Assembly (NCBI GenBank): GCA_040255675.1
Contig: JBDZVM010000020.1
Coordinates: 1 to 64,000 of the forward strand
Length of the DNA: 64,000 nt
Origin: JBDZVM01 sp040255675
GTDB lineage: Bacteria; Actinomycetota; Actinomycetes; Acidothermales; Acidothermaceae
Direction of reading: 5' to 3'
Both the position numbers and the translations under genes were made by a program. Each line of letters starts with the position of its first letter. Position 1 is the first letter of the stretch. Under the pieces are notes generated by a model, which was given only the letters and a program-made list of their open reading frames with translations, made no database searches and was not told the DNA's origin. Shown here piece by piece: positions 49,228 through 60,357 of the stretch.

Positions 49228-50193
49228 ATGCGTGTCTTCGTTGCGGGCGCGAGCGGCGTGCTGGGCAGCCGACTCGTCGCCCAGTTGATCGACGCAGGCC
49301 ACGAAGTGATCGGCACGTACCACTCGCCGCGCAGCTCTGAGCTGTTGCGCCAGCTCGGCGCGAAGCCGGTGCGAGTGGATCTGCTCGATGCGGGTGCGGT
49401 GCGTGAAGCGGTGCTGACGAACCAGCCTGACGCGATCGTGCACGAGGCGACCGCCCTGGCGAACGCGAAGTTCGGCCGAAACTTGGACAAGACCTTCGTC
49501 GTCACGAACCAGCTTCGGACGAAAGGCACCGACGCGCTCTTGGCAGCCGCACGAGAAGCGCGGGTGCGCAGGTTCGTTGCGCAGAGCTTCGCCCCCTATC
49601 AGTACGCCCGCCAAGGTGGGCCGATCAAGACGGAAAACGATCCGATTGACCCGACGCCACCGCCCAACACGCGGCAAACCTACGCCGCGATGGCCTATTT
49701 GGAGAAAGCGGTTACCGACTTCGGCGGGATCGTGCTGCGGTACGGCGGTTTCTACGGCGCCGGCAACGATGGCTTGATCGAGCCGGTGCGCAAACGGTTC
49801 TTGCCGATCATCGGTGACGGTGGCGGTATGTTCCCGTGGATCCACCTCGACGACGCCGCGGCGGCGACCGTGCTGGCGCTCGAGCACGATGGACCCGCGA
49901 TTTACAACATCGTGGACGACGATCCGGCGCCGATGCGCGAATGGCTGCCCGTGCTCGCGCAGGCGTTGCACGCCAAGCCCCCGCGTCGCGTACCGGTGTG
50001 GCTCGCGCGACTCGTTGCCGGCAAGGCGATGGCGGTGCTCGCCACCGAGGCTCGGGGCTCGTCGAACGCGAAGGCGCGGCGCGAACTCGGTTGGGCGCCG
50101 CGGTATGCGAGTTGGCGCGACGGATTTCCGGCCGCCTATTCGGCACTTGCCGCGGCTGACCGCCAGATGCAACTCGGGGCGTCAGGCCGGTGA
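49228..50193 (+). CDS. NAD(P)-dependent epimerase/oxidoreductase, ECF41 partner
   Basis: 321 residues from ATG 49228 behind GAGGAGG. MRVFVAGASGVLGSRLVAQL is the nucleotide-binding GxxGxxG start of extended short-chain dehydrogenases; YAAMAYLEKAV holds the Tyr and Lys of the active site (YxxxK is modified here to YxxxxYLEK), and RYGGFYGAGNDG follows. Such genes are the 'COE' (carboxymuconolactone decarboxylase, oxidoreductase, epimerase) targets of ECF41 sigma factors. Substrate unknown. Confidence 0.88.
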   Translation: MRVFVAGASGVLGSRLVAQLIDAGHEVIGTYHSPRSSELLRQLGAKPVRVDLLDAGAVREAVLTNQPDAIVHEATALANAKFGRNLDKTFVVTNQLRTKGTDALLAAAREARVRRFVAQSFAPYQYARQGGPIKTENDPIDPTPPPNTRQTYAAMAYLEKAVTDFGGIVLRYGGFYGAGNDGLIEPVRKRFLPIIGDGGGMFPWIHLDDAAAATVLALEHDGPAIYNIVDDDPAPMREWLPVLAQALHAKPPRRVPVWLARLVAGKAMAVLATEARGSSNAKARRELGWAPRYASWRDGFPAAYSALAAADRQMQLGASGR

Positions 50194-50218
50194 GCGGTGG
50201 CTTCGCGTCGTCCGGTCG

Positions 50219-50803
50219 TCAAGGTTTGAAAATGTCGGTGAGCCGCCGGATGTCTTGCCACGACGGCTCGGTCGAACGTAACGCGTGCCGGGCCATTGTT
50301 GCCGCCGTTGTCGCGGCAGGGCTGGTAAGCAAGGCGAGGTCGGCACCGTGCGCGACCTGTTCGAAATCGGCGATGCTTTGGTCGAGATAGGCGAGGTTGG
50401 CGCGCTTCGCGTCGCGCACGTCATGGTGCCACGGCAGAATCGACGCGTCGGCGATGCTGTCGCGGGCATCTCGCAGCTGGGTGAGTTCGCGCGCCGCTGA
50501 TTGGTCGATGAGTCGCTGAAGTCCTAACCGCACGGTCACCGAAGACGAACTCACAAGAAGCGGCATGGTGTACTGCCGTGTCGACAACACAACCTTGCGC
50601 GCACCTTCGATGGTTTGTTGCGCTTGTACGGTCTTCGAGACAAGGTCGTGGACTTCCGCGTGTTTTCTGGCCTGGTCGAGCCAGCCCGCTGTGAGCGCGA
50701 GGGCGACGACCGCGGCGAGCACGACGAACGGCCACCGCCGGCGCGGTCGTTCGGCACGGCCGTCGTCGATGACGTCGGTGCTTCCGCTCGAAGCTGGCAC
50801 CAT
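50219..50803 (-). CDS. Single-pass membrane protein of unknown function
   Basis: 194 residues: a basic head, one membrane helix (WPFVVLAAVVALALTAGWL, about 25-43), then a long helical extracytoplasmic domain (DLVSKTVQAQQTIEGARKVV and similar) ending SWQDIRRLTDIF. It resembles a sensor-like four-helix bundle but has no output domain. It starts 37 bases downstream of the S53 peptidase stop on the same strand, so may be cotranscribed. Confidence 0.6.
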   Translation of the reverse strand: MVPASSGSTDVIDDGRAERPRRRWPFVVLAAVVALALTAGWLDQARKHAEVHDLVSKTVQAQQTIEGARKVVLSTRQYTMPLLVSSSSVTVRLGLQRLIDQSAARELTQLRDARDSIADASILPWHHDVRDAKRANLAYLDQSIADFEQVAHGADLALLTSPAATTAATMARHALRSTEPSWQDIRRLTDIFKP

Positions 50804-50840
50804 TCCATCGTCGCTCGGACGACGGGCGTGCCGCCAGCCT

Positions 50841-53800
50841 CTAGCCGATGACGGTCGTCGTGCTACCGGGTTTCAGCGCGTCGGCCGCCTGCAAGAACAC
50901 GACGTCGTCGACCGACGCCGTTCCGCCGAACAGCCACGCCTTCGACGCCGAGTTGCCGGCAAACGTCAGATACGACAGCGTTCCTGAGGGTACGTTGCCC
51001 GACTTCGGCACGAGGATCATCGGGCCGGTGTACAGGCTCGCCACCACGCCACCCGACAGCGCGTCGGGGAAGGTCTGGCCGCTGGCGAGTCCGACCGAGA
51101 TCGGGGCCTGGAAAAACCTTTGTGCCACAAGCACGGACGTCGCGTAGCGGTCGGCACCGACGAACTTTTGCGCGCCGGGGTCGGCCTTCGCCGCCGGACC
51201 GCCGATCGCGTAACGGGTGGACGGATGCGCCACTAAGTACGCCGCCGTCGCGGCGGGCATCGTCGTGCCCGACGTCAGTAAGACGACGCCACCTTCGTGG
51301 ACGGCGGCGCTTCCGGCGGATAGGGCGTCGGGGAAGTTGGTGCCGTCGGCTTCGAACACGGTGCTCGGGTTACCGAGCGCTGCCGCTATAGCAACAGCCG
51401 TTTCGTAGCGGCTGTTACCCGCGAGTCGTTGCACGTTATAGCCGAAGCCAGCTAGCTCGGTCTGGATCGACGAATTGATCGCGGCAGTTCCGCCGAGAAT
51501 GTAAATCGTTCCGCCGATCGGCAGCACACGCCCGATCTCACCGACGACAGGGTCGGGGAGCGACGTGCTTAACGTGAGCAGCAGCGGGCCGTTTTTCGCT
51601 GCGGCGAGCGGGGTTCCGGCAAGTGCGTCGGCGTACGAATCAGATCGAGCCAGGACGACGACGTGCGCGCTGCTGTCGTTGGGGAACGCGGCCTTCGACG
51701 CGGCGATACTTGTCGCAATGCGGTCAGACCCGTAAACCCGTTGCAGCGTCGGATGTCCGACGGGACTGCCGCCACCGCTCGGTGGGGGAGGCGGAGATTG
51801 CACAGTCACGGTCGGGCTCACGGCAAGGTTCGTCGGGGGAGTGCTGTACCCCATTGCTGCGTTGAATATAGAGGTCTCGGCACTTGACGGTGCCGTGGCT
51901 TTCGCGCCACCGCCGCTGGTGTCTCCGTACACGATCGTAAGTTTTTCGTTTTCCGCGAGCGTGACCCCGGTGACTTTGATCGTTGAGCCGCTAACCGCCA
52001 CAGTAGGCGTCCCGCCGCCCGAGGTCGATGCTGTCACGTATCCCGCACCTGGCGTGTCGTGAGACGGCGATGTCCAGGTTGTTGGGACGGTCAGATTGAC
52101 TTCGCCACCGGTGACGGTTGCACCCACAGGGGCCGAATACACGAACGTCATCGTGACGCTCGACCGCGTAGTTACGCTCGGTGGTGACACCGTTATGCTT
52201 CCAGAGCCGTCGGCAGCGGGGCCCTTAATAATTACCTGCGGTGATGGTGTAAGCACCTTCAGGGTACCTGCAGACGTTGCTTTCTGATTTGCGGCAAAGG
52301 TTGATGGGCCACCATTTGGCGGTGCTACCACGCCAGGGCCACCACCGGAGGTGTCGCCGTATTTCACGGTCAGTGTCTGGCCAGATGCCAGCGTGACGTC
52401 CGTTATCTGGATTTGCCAAGGGCCGACAACGGGGCCAGATGGCACTGATAAAGAGTTTGTTCCCGTGCCTCCAGATACCATGACGTATCCAGGATCAGCA
52501 GAATTCGCCGACGGCTGGCTCCAGTCCGGGGGGACCTGCACGTCGATTTCGCCACTGGTCAGCGTCGCGCCCTCCGGAGGTGTGTACGTGAACATCAAGG
52601 TGCCGGTCGTCCCTGCCGTGACGGCGGAGGGCGAGACCATCATCGTGCCTGACCCATCTCTGGCGGGGCCTTGCACGTCGACCTCTGGTAAGACGCTCAG
52701 CGCGGTTAGCGTGCCAGCGGAAGTCGCAGATTGCTTCACGCCAAAGGTTGACGGCCCACCGAATTTTGGCGCGGTTACCCCATGGCCAGTTCCTGACGTG
52801 CTGCCGTAAGTGATCGTTACCGTGCCGCCCGCTGCGGTCGCCACGCCGGAGACCGTGATGACCGACCCAGAAACCGAAATGATGCCCGCGGATGCGGTCG
52901 TGTAGCCGTCGGCCGACGGTGAAGTGGACGGCGTCGGCCAGCCATCATCGACTGGTACCTGCAAGGTCAGCTTCCCGTCAATCAACGCCTGTGTCGCTGG
53001 TGCCGTGTAGGTGAATGTAAGGGTTTGTCGTGTCAAGGCTGGAACAGTCGATGGGCTGACGTTCATGGAGCCCGCGCCATCGGCTGCCGGACAGAGATTG
53101 GCGCCAAGAGTTGCGCCCTTCGGGCTGCCAAGCCCAGTTGCCATATCATAGCCAGGACCTGCCGCGTATTGGCCACCGTTGGTGCCCGAGCCGTCATTGT
53201 CTCCCGAGGTGATGTCTTTAAAGACTGATGACTCAACTTCAGCGAGCTGGTACAGGGCAGGCGTCAGTAGACCGAGCCGATGTGTCGTACAACTGGACGC
53301 AATTAGGGCCGTGAGCGCCGCCCAGGTCGGTGCCGCCGCGCTTGTGCCACCGTACGCTCGCCAAGCACCGTTGAAATAGATCGCGTACCCGTAGTTGGGG
53401 TCAGCCGACGCGCTGACGTCGGGCACTTCGCGGTACGTGCCACTAACCTTTTGCCAGCTTGGCCTGGCCCAGAATGCTGATTCACCGCCGCCGGTAGCGC
53501 TTACAAAATACTGTCCAGCTGTTGCGTCGTAATACTTGCCGTTATTCCAGGTGACTTCGTCGGTTCCGCTCAGCGATTGCAGGCTCGTACCGCCGACACC
53601 TATCACTCCGGGCTGGCCAGCCGGGTCGTCGACGGCGAGCCAGGAAGCACGGTTGTCGAGCCGATAGCAGTCGGCCGAGCCAGAGTCGCCTGACGCAGCG
53701 AACATTGTTTGCCCCTGCGCCGCCATCTTTTGGAATACGAGTGCTTCACTTTCCAACTCGCTGTCGGTCAGTGCATATTCGCAGAGCCCCCAGCTGGTAC

Positions 53801-54836
53801 TAACGATTTGAGCAACATTTTCCGTCGCGATCGCGTTGTAAACGTCCAAAACGTCCGCAACGGTCGCCCCGTATGAACCTTGGTAGACGCGGATATTCGC
53901 TTCTGGTGCTAGGCCAATAATGTCTTCGATGTCCAGAGCTGCTTCCCCGACCATGGGATTGCTTCCTGGTCCACCGTCGACATCGACGGCAGTTACGGTT
54001 GCAGACGTTCCGTAACAGGTTTGATATGCCTGAATATCGGCCGGGTCGTAGCCTTCGAACTCAACGAGCGCGACCGTAATCCCGGAACCATACTGCCCGG
54101 CGTCGTGATACGACGAGAGGCCGTAATAGTCGGCGAGTTCATTCGCGGTGTATGGCGCTCCTGGTGTGAGGCTAGCCGCCACGCACGGTTGTGGACTGGC
54201 CGCGCTGTGCGGTCTGACGCCAGCAGTTCCCGTCAGCGCACTGGATGCAGCCGGAGCCGGTCGGCTCACCTGGGCAAGCGTGTCGAGCCCTACGATTCCG
54301 TTGACGTAAGACGCGGTGGACAGCGGCAGTCGTGGTGTCGCGGAGTTCGCTCTCGCAATGCGTCCCGACGGTAGCCGGTATTGCTTTAGGTCGACCCCAA
54401 GAGCCGACTCAACTTGCTTTGCGGTGCCAGAAACCTTCATCGCGAATCCATCTGTGCGATCAACGCGCAGCCCGAGTCTCATCAGTTCGCCTTGTACTTC
54501 GGCGATCGCAGTCGGTGTGGGACCGAAACGAGCGTCGAATTCGCCGGTCTGGAGGAACTTGCGATACTGCGGTGACCCAGGAGTCGAGACCTGCTGCACG
54601 AACGCGTCGAGTGCGGCCCGGTTACGCGGCTTCAGCACGACGTCGAACGAGATTTTCTCGTTGGACGGAAGGGCGCCGAGCGTCGATGCACCATGAGGAA
54701 ATAACGGAGCCGAGCCGACGGGAACGAGTACTCGACCGCTGTCTGATGTCGACGCGAGCGCCGGAGACGCGGTGGCGACAAGGGCGATGGCCGCGATTGC
54801 GGTCATGATGAAGTGGCTGCGTCGGTGCAGGCGCAT
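50841..54836 (-). CDS. Secreted S53 (sedolisin/kumamolisin) peptidase with Ig-like and cell-wall-binding repeats
   Basis: 1331 residues with GGGGGAG before ATG 54836. Signal peptide about 1-29; Pro-kumamolisin activation domain (about 45-190); S53 catalytic domain (about 215-580) with GEAALDIED (E298, D302), GDSGSADC and GGTSAAAP (catalytic S499) and a calcium site after DITSGDNDG. Then three Ig-like repeats of about 110-130 residues (about 590-1015), each starting MxVSPS.V with a 'PxGxTxxxGEVxVxVPxxW' pattern, and three CW_binding_2 repeats (about 1025-1331; RVYGSDRIATSIAASKAAF, RYETAVAIAAALG, RYATSVLVAQRFF). It is an acid protease tethered to the wall. Self-activation by the propeptide is family knowledge. 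Confidence 0.93.
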   Translation of the reverse strand: MRLHRRSHFIMTAIAAIALVATASPALASTSDSGRVLVPVGSAPLFPHGASTLGALPSNEKISFDVVLKPRNRAALDAFVQQVSTPGSPQYRKFLQTGEFDARFGPTPTAIAEVQGELMRLGLRVDRTDGFAMKVSGTAKQVESALGVDLKQYRLPSGRIARANSATPRLPLSTASYVNGIVGLDTLAQVSRPAPAASSALTGTAGVRPHSAASPQPCVAASLTPGAPYTANELADYYGLSSYHDAGQYGSGITVALVEFEGYDPADIQAYQTCYGTSATVTAVDVDGGPGSNPMVGEAALDIEDIIGLAPEANIRVYQGSYGATVADVLDVYNAIATENVAQIVSTSWGLCEYALTDSELESEALVFQKMAAQGQTMFAASGDSGSADCYRLDNRASWLAVDDPAGQPGVIGVGGTSLQSLSGTDEVTWNNGKYYDATAGQYFVSATGGGESAFWARPSWQKVSGTYREVPDVSASADPNYGYAIYFNGAWRAYGGTSAAAPTWAALTALIASSCTTHRLGLLTPALYQLAEVESSVFKDITSGDNDGSGTNGGQYAAGPGYDMATGLGSPKGATLGANLCPAADGAGSMNVSPSTVPALTRQTLTFTYTAPATQALIDGKLTLQVPVDDGWPTPSTSPSADGYTTASAGIISVSGSVITVSGVATAAGGTVTITYGSTSGTGHGVTAPKFGGPSTFGVKQSATSAGTLTALSVLPEVDVQGPARDGSGTMMVSPSAVTAGTTGTLMFTYTPPEGATLTSGEIDVQVPPDWSQPSANSADPGYVMVSGGTGTNSLSVPSGPVVGPWQIQITDVTLASGQTLTVKYGDTSGGGPGVVAPPNGGPSTFAANQKATSAGTLKVLTPSPQVIIKGPAADGSGSITVSPPSVTTRSSVTMTFVYSAPVGATVTGGEVNLTVPTTWTSPSHDTPGAGYVTASTSGGGTPTVAVSGSTIKVTGVTLAENEKLTIVYGDTSGGGAKATAPSSAETSIFNAAMGYSTPPTNLAVSPTVTVQSPPPPPSGGGSPVGHPTLQRVYGSDRIATSIAASKAAFPNDSSAHVVVLARSDSYADALAGTPLAAAKNGPLLLTLSTSLPDPVVGEIGRVLPIGGTIYILGGTAAINSSIQTELAGFGYNVQRLAGNSRYETAVAIAAALGNPSTVFEADGTNFPDALSAGSAAVHEGGVVLLTSGTTMPAATAAYLVAHPSTRYAIGGPAAKADPGAQKFVGADRYATSVLVAQRFFQAPISVGLASGQTFPDALSGGVVASLYTGPMILVPKSGNVPSGTLSYLTFAGNSASKAWLFGGTASVDDVVFLQAADALKPGSTTTVIG

Positions 54837-55198
54837 GGCTCCCCCGGACTAGGCGGCGGCTTGGCGCTAGCTGCATCGGCCGAAGCGGTGCGCGGCTTGA
54901 ACAGCTACGTTGAGGAACGTCGCAATTGTCCTGGTTAGGTGAGCGCATGTCTGGGCGGCGCGCCGAGGCCGAACGCCACCAATACGTGTAGCCCGGAATG
55001 ACTAAGGCAGAACGGGACCGGCGAAAAATGCGTTCAGCTGAACGCCCTTGCATCTGCCGGCGGTACGGGAATGGCGTTCGTCCTGCCGGTAGTGCGGGTC
55101 ATGGGTTCACTGCCGGTTGAGTACGCCGCGGGGCAACGCTCTGCACTAGCCACCGGTCAGATCGAGCGTCACACGACCCCGCACGCGATGATGGTTTC
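54837..55198. other. Intergenic region upstream of the S53 peptidase gene
   Basis: 362 bases between divergent genes, presumably holding both promoters. No clear coding frame, RNA gene or long repeat was seen. Confidence 0.3.
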
Positions 55199-55483
55199 GT
55201 GGACGTGAGCCCTCGCCTGACGCGATGGATCGAGACGAACTTCCCTCACGGAAGCGTCGAGCCGGTCCTGCAAGCCCTGCGCGATCTACGGCCCGGCGTC
55301 GTCGCGGGTCAAGACCCTGAACGGATACAGGCGTCGCTCGTCATCCGCACAGGTGGCGACTGGCAGGCCTTTCGGCAGCGGCTTGCGCTCGCTGAGACGG
55401 ACTGGCGTGATTCCCTTGCCGGAGCCGGTCTGGGCAACGAGGACTGGCGGGAATGCCTAAACGCCGTACTCGGGAACGTCTAG
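55199..55483 (+). CDS. Hypothetical protein, 94 residues
   Basis: GTG start. VDVSPRLTRWIETNFPHGSV, LRPGVVAGQDPERIQASLVI and a helical C-terminal part with WRDSLAGAGLGNEDWRECL. Short actinobacterial proteins of this kind (acidic, helical) are common and of unknown function; no family is recognised. Cytoplasmic, no signal. Confidence 0.55.
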   Translation: MDVSPRLTRWIETNFPHGSVEPVLQALRDLRPGVVAGQDPERIQASLVIRTGGDWQAFRQRLALAETDWRDSLAGAGLGNEDWRECLNAVLGNV

Positions 55484-55534
55484 TAGCGCGCCGCTCCACG
55501 AACTCTCGACTCCTCGCGAATCGGCGCGATTACC

Positions 55535-55554
55535 GGCGTTCGATGGCGAGGTCA
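55535..55554. repeat. Degenerate solo end of an IS1595-like element
   Basis: GGCGTTCGATGGCGAGGTCAT-type sequence (55535-55554, with TTACCG just before) matches the right terminal repeat found at 19259 and 29864 (CGTTAGATGGAGAGGTCAT) with two changes over 19 bases. No transposase or left end is near, so it is a leftover or a chance near-match. Confidence 0.45.
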
Positions 55555-55563
55555 TTCCGCTGA

Positions 55564-55620
55564 ACGCCGTCCGGGCCGGTGATGCATTGTGACGAAACGC
55601 ACCATCGACCCGGACGGCGT
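55564..55620. terminator. Hairpin downstream of the chitinase gene
   Basis: ACGCCGTCCGGG (55564-55575) pairs exactly with CCCGGACGGCGT (55609-55620) around a 33-base loop. It lies just past the minus-strand chitinase stop (55627). The long loop makes termination less certain. Confidence 0.45.
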
Positions 55621-55626
55621 GTATTT

Positions 55627-57411
55627 CTAGGGCAGCGAACTTAGGTGCGGATAGATGGTGTTGACGAAGTTGTAGCTAGCGTTCGCGTCCCAGTTGATGT
55701 CCCAGTCCATCGCGCCGCGAATACTCCAGTGCGACGGCGGCACGAACGACCCGCAGTGAGTGCCGGTTGCCAAGCAATCGAGTGCGTTGTTTACCACGGA
55801 CGGCGAAACAGCGCCACCGCCCGCACCGCTCGAGTTCGCCGGCAAGCCGAGGCCGACTTGGCTCGGCGCGAGACCGCCTTGCAACTCGATGCACGCGAGC
55901 GCTGTCAAGAAATCTTCGCTGCCTTGGGAGTACACCTTGCCGTCGCAACCGAGCATGCTGCCCGAGTTGTAGAACTGCATGTTCACGATGGTCAAGATGT
56001 CTTTGATGTTCAAGGCCAGCTTGAAATACTCCGTGCCGGTCGATTGCATGTCGATCGTTTGCGGAGCCAGCGTGATGATGAGGTTCGGCCCGGCCATCGA
56101 CGACAACGACCGCAACGCTTGCGACATATACGTTGAGTTGACGCCGTTCTCGAGGTCGATGTCGACGCCGTCGAAACCGTACTGCTGCATGATCGACCAC
56201 ACGCTGTTCGCGAAGTTGCTCGCGGACGCCGAGTCGCTCACGCTGATCGCGCCGTTTTGGCCACCGACCGACAGAATTACTTTGCGGCCTTGCGAATGCA
56301 GCGTCGCGATGTCGGCCTTGAAGTCGGCGTCGGAGTAGCCGCCGATTGCCGACGACAGTTGCGAATCCAGGCTGAACGACACCTGTCCAGGCGTACCAGT
56401 CGCGTTGCCGAACGCGACCGCCACAATGCCGTAGCCACTCGGAACATCACTCAACCGCAATGCCTTCGCGCCGTTGCCCGTGAAGTCTTGCCAGTAACCG
56501 GTAATCAGGTGCGCCGGCAGGTTTCCGTTGGACGGCGGCGTTGGCGACGACGTCGGCGTCGGGCTCGGCGTGGGCGTGGGCGTGGGCGTGGGCGTGGGGG
56601 TTGGTGTTGGTGTCGGGGTCGGCGTCGGGCTCGTACCGCCATCGCACGCGCCTAGGTCTTTCCACACGCCCCATTGGCCAGTCGTGCCAGGCTCTTCCCC
56701 TTGTGTCCACCACTGCGCCTGCCACTGGTGGCCGTTCCAGCTCACGACGTCGCCGTTCGTGTAAACGGCGGTGCTGTTCCATGTCGGTGCGGTGCACGAG
56801 CCGGACGGCGTAGACGAAGGTGTCGGCGTGGGCGTCGGTGAAGGTGTCGGTGACGCCGTAGGTGTCGGGGTCGGAGTCGGCGTGGGAGTAGGCGTAGGTG
56901 ACGTCGTCCCGCCACTACCGGGCAGATTGAAGTCGTCGGCGTAGAACGTGCCCTGGCCGTACCAGCCGTGCACGAAAATTGTGACCGACGTGGTGTTCGC
57001 GCCCGTCGTGAAGTTGTCGGTGAGTTGCGCGTACGCGCCGCCCGTACCCGGCGTCCAGTTGTTCGTATCGCTCGTGCCTGTTCCGGTGACTCCGATGTAC
57101 ACGTACGAGCCGTTCACATATGCGGATAGCGTGTAGGCCGTATTCGGCGTCACCGACACGGTCTGCGTGCACTGCGCGGTGTCGCTGCTTGACGTCGCGC
57201 CTTGCAGAGCGTAGCTGCCGCTGTGGGCGTGGCCAGTGACCGCCGAGTCGATACTCGAGCAGCTCCACCCCGAAAGATTTCCGGATTCGAATCCGGAATT
57301 AGTGACGACATTCGTTGCCGCGCTCGCCGACGAGACCGCGAGCAGCGCGACGGCGGCAACAGCGGTGCCCGCCGTCGCCGCGGCCGCTATCACAGAACGG
57401 ATATTGCGCAC
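55627..57411 (-). CDS. Secreted GH18 chitinase with CBM and CBM5/12 domains (ChiC-like)
   Basis: About 594 residues from GTG 57411, after GGAG; longer readings lack a ribosome site. Signal peptide 1-33 (SSASAATN); a jelly-roll carbohydrate-binding domain (about 35-165, GFESGNLSGWSCSSIDSAVT); a Thr/Pro linker; a CBM5/12 chitin-binding domain (APTWNSTAVYTNGDVVSWNG, QWWTQGEEPGTTGQWG); another long linker; and a GH18 barrel (about 300-594) with the catalytic line DGVDIDLE (E421). It cleaves chitin to chito-oligosaccharides outside the cell. The GH18 type resembles Streptomyces family 18 bacterial endo-chitinases. Divergent from a second chitinase and flanked by DasR-like sites. Confidence 0.93.
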   Translation of the reverse strand: MRNIRSVIAAAATAGTAVAAVALLAVSSASAATNVVTNSGFESGNLSGWSCSSIDSAVTGHAHSGSYALQGATSSSDTAQCTQTVSVTPNTAYTLSAYVNGSYVYIGVTGTGTSDTNNWTPGTGGAYAQLTDNFTTGANTTSVTIFVHGWYGQGTFYADDFNLPGSGGTTSPTPTPTPTPTPTPTASPTPSPTPTPTPSSTPSGSCTAPTWNSTAVYTNGDVVSWNGHQWQAQWWTQGEEPGTTGQWGVWKDLGACDGGTSPTPTPTPTPTPTPTPTPTPTPSPTPTSSPTPPSNGNLPAHLITGYWQDFTGNGAKALRLSDVPSGYGIVAVAFGNATGTPGQVSFSLDSQLSSAIGGYSDADFKADIATLHSQGRKVILSVGGQNGAISVSDSASASNFANSVWSIMQQYGFDGVDIDLENGVNSTYMSQALRSLSSMAGPNLIITLAPQTIDMQSTGTEYFKLALNIKDILTIVNMQFYNSGSMLGCDGKVYSQGSEDFLTALACIELQGGLAPSQVGLGLPANSSGAGGGAVSPSVVNNALDCLATGTHCGSFVPPSHWSIRGAMDWDINWDANASYNFVNTIYPHLSSLP

Positions 57412-57570
57412 GACCGAAACTCCATTCCGCGCGTGCGCGTGCACGCGCTGAGCGTCAAGACAGACAGTCGGCACGCCCCTGGGCTGCCGAGCACCCATCC
57501 GGCACCGTGCGCAAGTCGCGGAGCCGCGCGTCCCCGTTGATGCTCTTCAACCGTGCTTGCATCGCACTCA

Positions 57571-57586
57571 ATAGGACTAGACCAAT
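57571..57586. promoter_or_regulatory. DasR-like operator (dre) site 1
   Basis: ATAGGACTAGACCAAT matches the DasR responsive element consensus ACTGGTCTAGACCACT at 12 of 16 positions. Lies about 160 bases upstream of the minus-strand chitinase start (57411). Confidence 0.5.
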
Positions 57587-57923
57587 CCTGTCAAGAGGTC
57601 GCGTGGTGTTTTATCGAATCGGTAACCGGAGCGCGGCTGGACAGTAGGCGCCGACCCGAAGCCGCCGCTAATTCGCCGTCCGACATGAGCCATGAACGGC
57701 TTCACCCCGCCATGAACGGCATGCAGGCCATTCGTCGTGAGATAGAGCCGTTCGTGGCGCCGAGGCGCCGAGTTGTTGTGTCGCGAAGCCTTCACGCTCA
57801 CCGCGGTGCTTTCGGTGCGGCAATCGGCGAGCAGTTCGCGAGCTTTGCAAATTCTTGACGATGTTGTGGCTGCTGTTTTGTTGACCTGTTTGCCCGATTC
57901 GGGGGGTAGGGTTCGATCCGGAA

Positions 57924-57939
57924 ATTGGACTAGTCCAAT
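57924..57939. promoter_or_regulatory. DasR-like operator (dre) site 2
   Basis: ATTGGACTAGTCCAAT is a perfect 16-base palindrome matching the dre consensus at 12 of 16 positions, including the GG..CTAG..CC core. 71 bases ahead of the plus-strand chitinase start. Confidence 0.65.
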
Positions 57940-57942
57940 CCA

Positions 57943-57958
57943 AATGGTCTAGGCCAGT
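57943..57958. promoter_or_regulatory. DasR-like operator (dre) site 3
   Basis: AATGGTCTAGGCCAGT matches the dre consensus at 13 of 16 positions. Its centre is 19 bases from site 2 and it lies 52 bases ahead of the chitinase start. The pair may bind two GntR dimers. Confidence 0.65.
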
Positions 57959-58009
57959 CCCTGAGCACGAATGGGCAACACCCCACTGACTCAGCCTTTC
58001 GGAGGGATC

Positions 58010-60010
<2,001 letters not shown>

Positions 60011-60049
60011 CGTGAAAGAGAGCTGAGGTCAGCTCACGATTCACGACTG

Positions 60050-60077
60050 CCTGCTGCCCGCGTCACCGGGCAGCAGG
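60050..60077 (+). terminator. Terminator hairpin 1 after the chitinase gene
   Basis: CCTGCTGCCCG (60050-60060) pairs exactly with CGGGCAGCAGG (60067-60077), loop of 6 bases, 40 bases past the chitinase stop. Confidence 0.75.
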
Positions 60078-60080
60078 TTC

Positions 60081-60122
60081 GAGGCGGGGCCGATCTGGTA
60101 CCCCTGGCGTCGGCCCCGCCTC
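60081..60122 (+). terminator. Terminator hairpin 2 after the chitinase gene
   Basis: GAGGCGGGGCCGA (60081-60093) pairs exactly with TCGGCCCCGCCTC (60110-60122) around a 16-base loop, directly following hairpin 1. A double stem gives strong termination and possibly protection of the chitinase mRNA 3' end. Confidence 0.7.
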
Positions 60123-60357
60123 ATGTCTCCCTTGCGCCTGCGGTAGTTGTGAATGCCGTGTCATGAGTTCGTCACAAATCCGACTGCAACCAACGCCGTG
60201 AGTGCGGCGTCGTTGTCGCTGAAAGACGCGACTCGCCGCGTGCGTTGCTGTACCTGTGCCGAGTCGCGTCCGATGCCAGAATCTGGCTGGTACGGACGAC
60301 GGGACGGCGAGTGTGAGACTGACGCCTAGAAGCGCTGGCAGCATCCCCGCTCGTGCC

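Larger units (their letters stand above)
57412..58009. other. Divergent promoter region between two chitinase genes
   Basis: 598 bases with no intact gene. It contains the three dre-like sites described separately, the GGAG and GGAGGG ribosome sites at its two ends, and presumably both promoters. The readings across it are not protein-like. Confidence 0.6.

Noticed and set aside
56540..56640. Dense ggcgtgggcgtc-type repeats
   Set aside because: Thr/Pro linker coding repeats of the chitinase, not a regulatory or CRISPR array.
57901..57925. gggttcgatccg as a tRNA T-arm
   Set aside because: No acceptor or anticodon arms pair around it.
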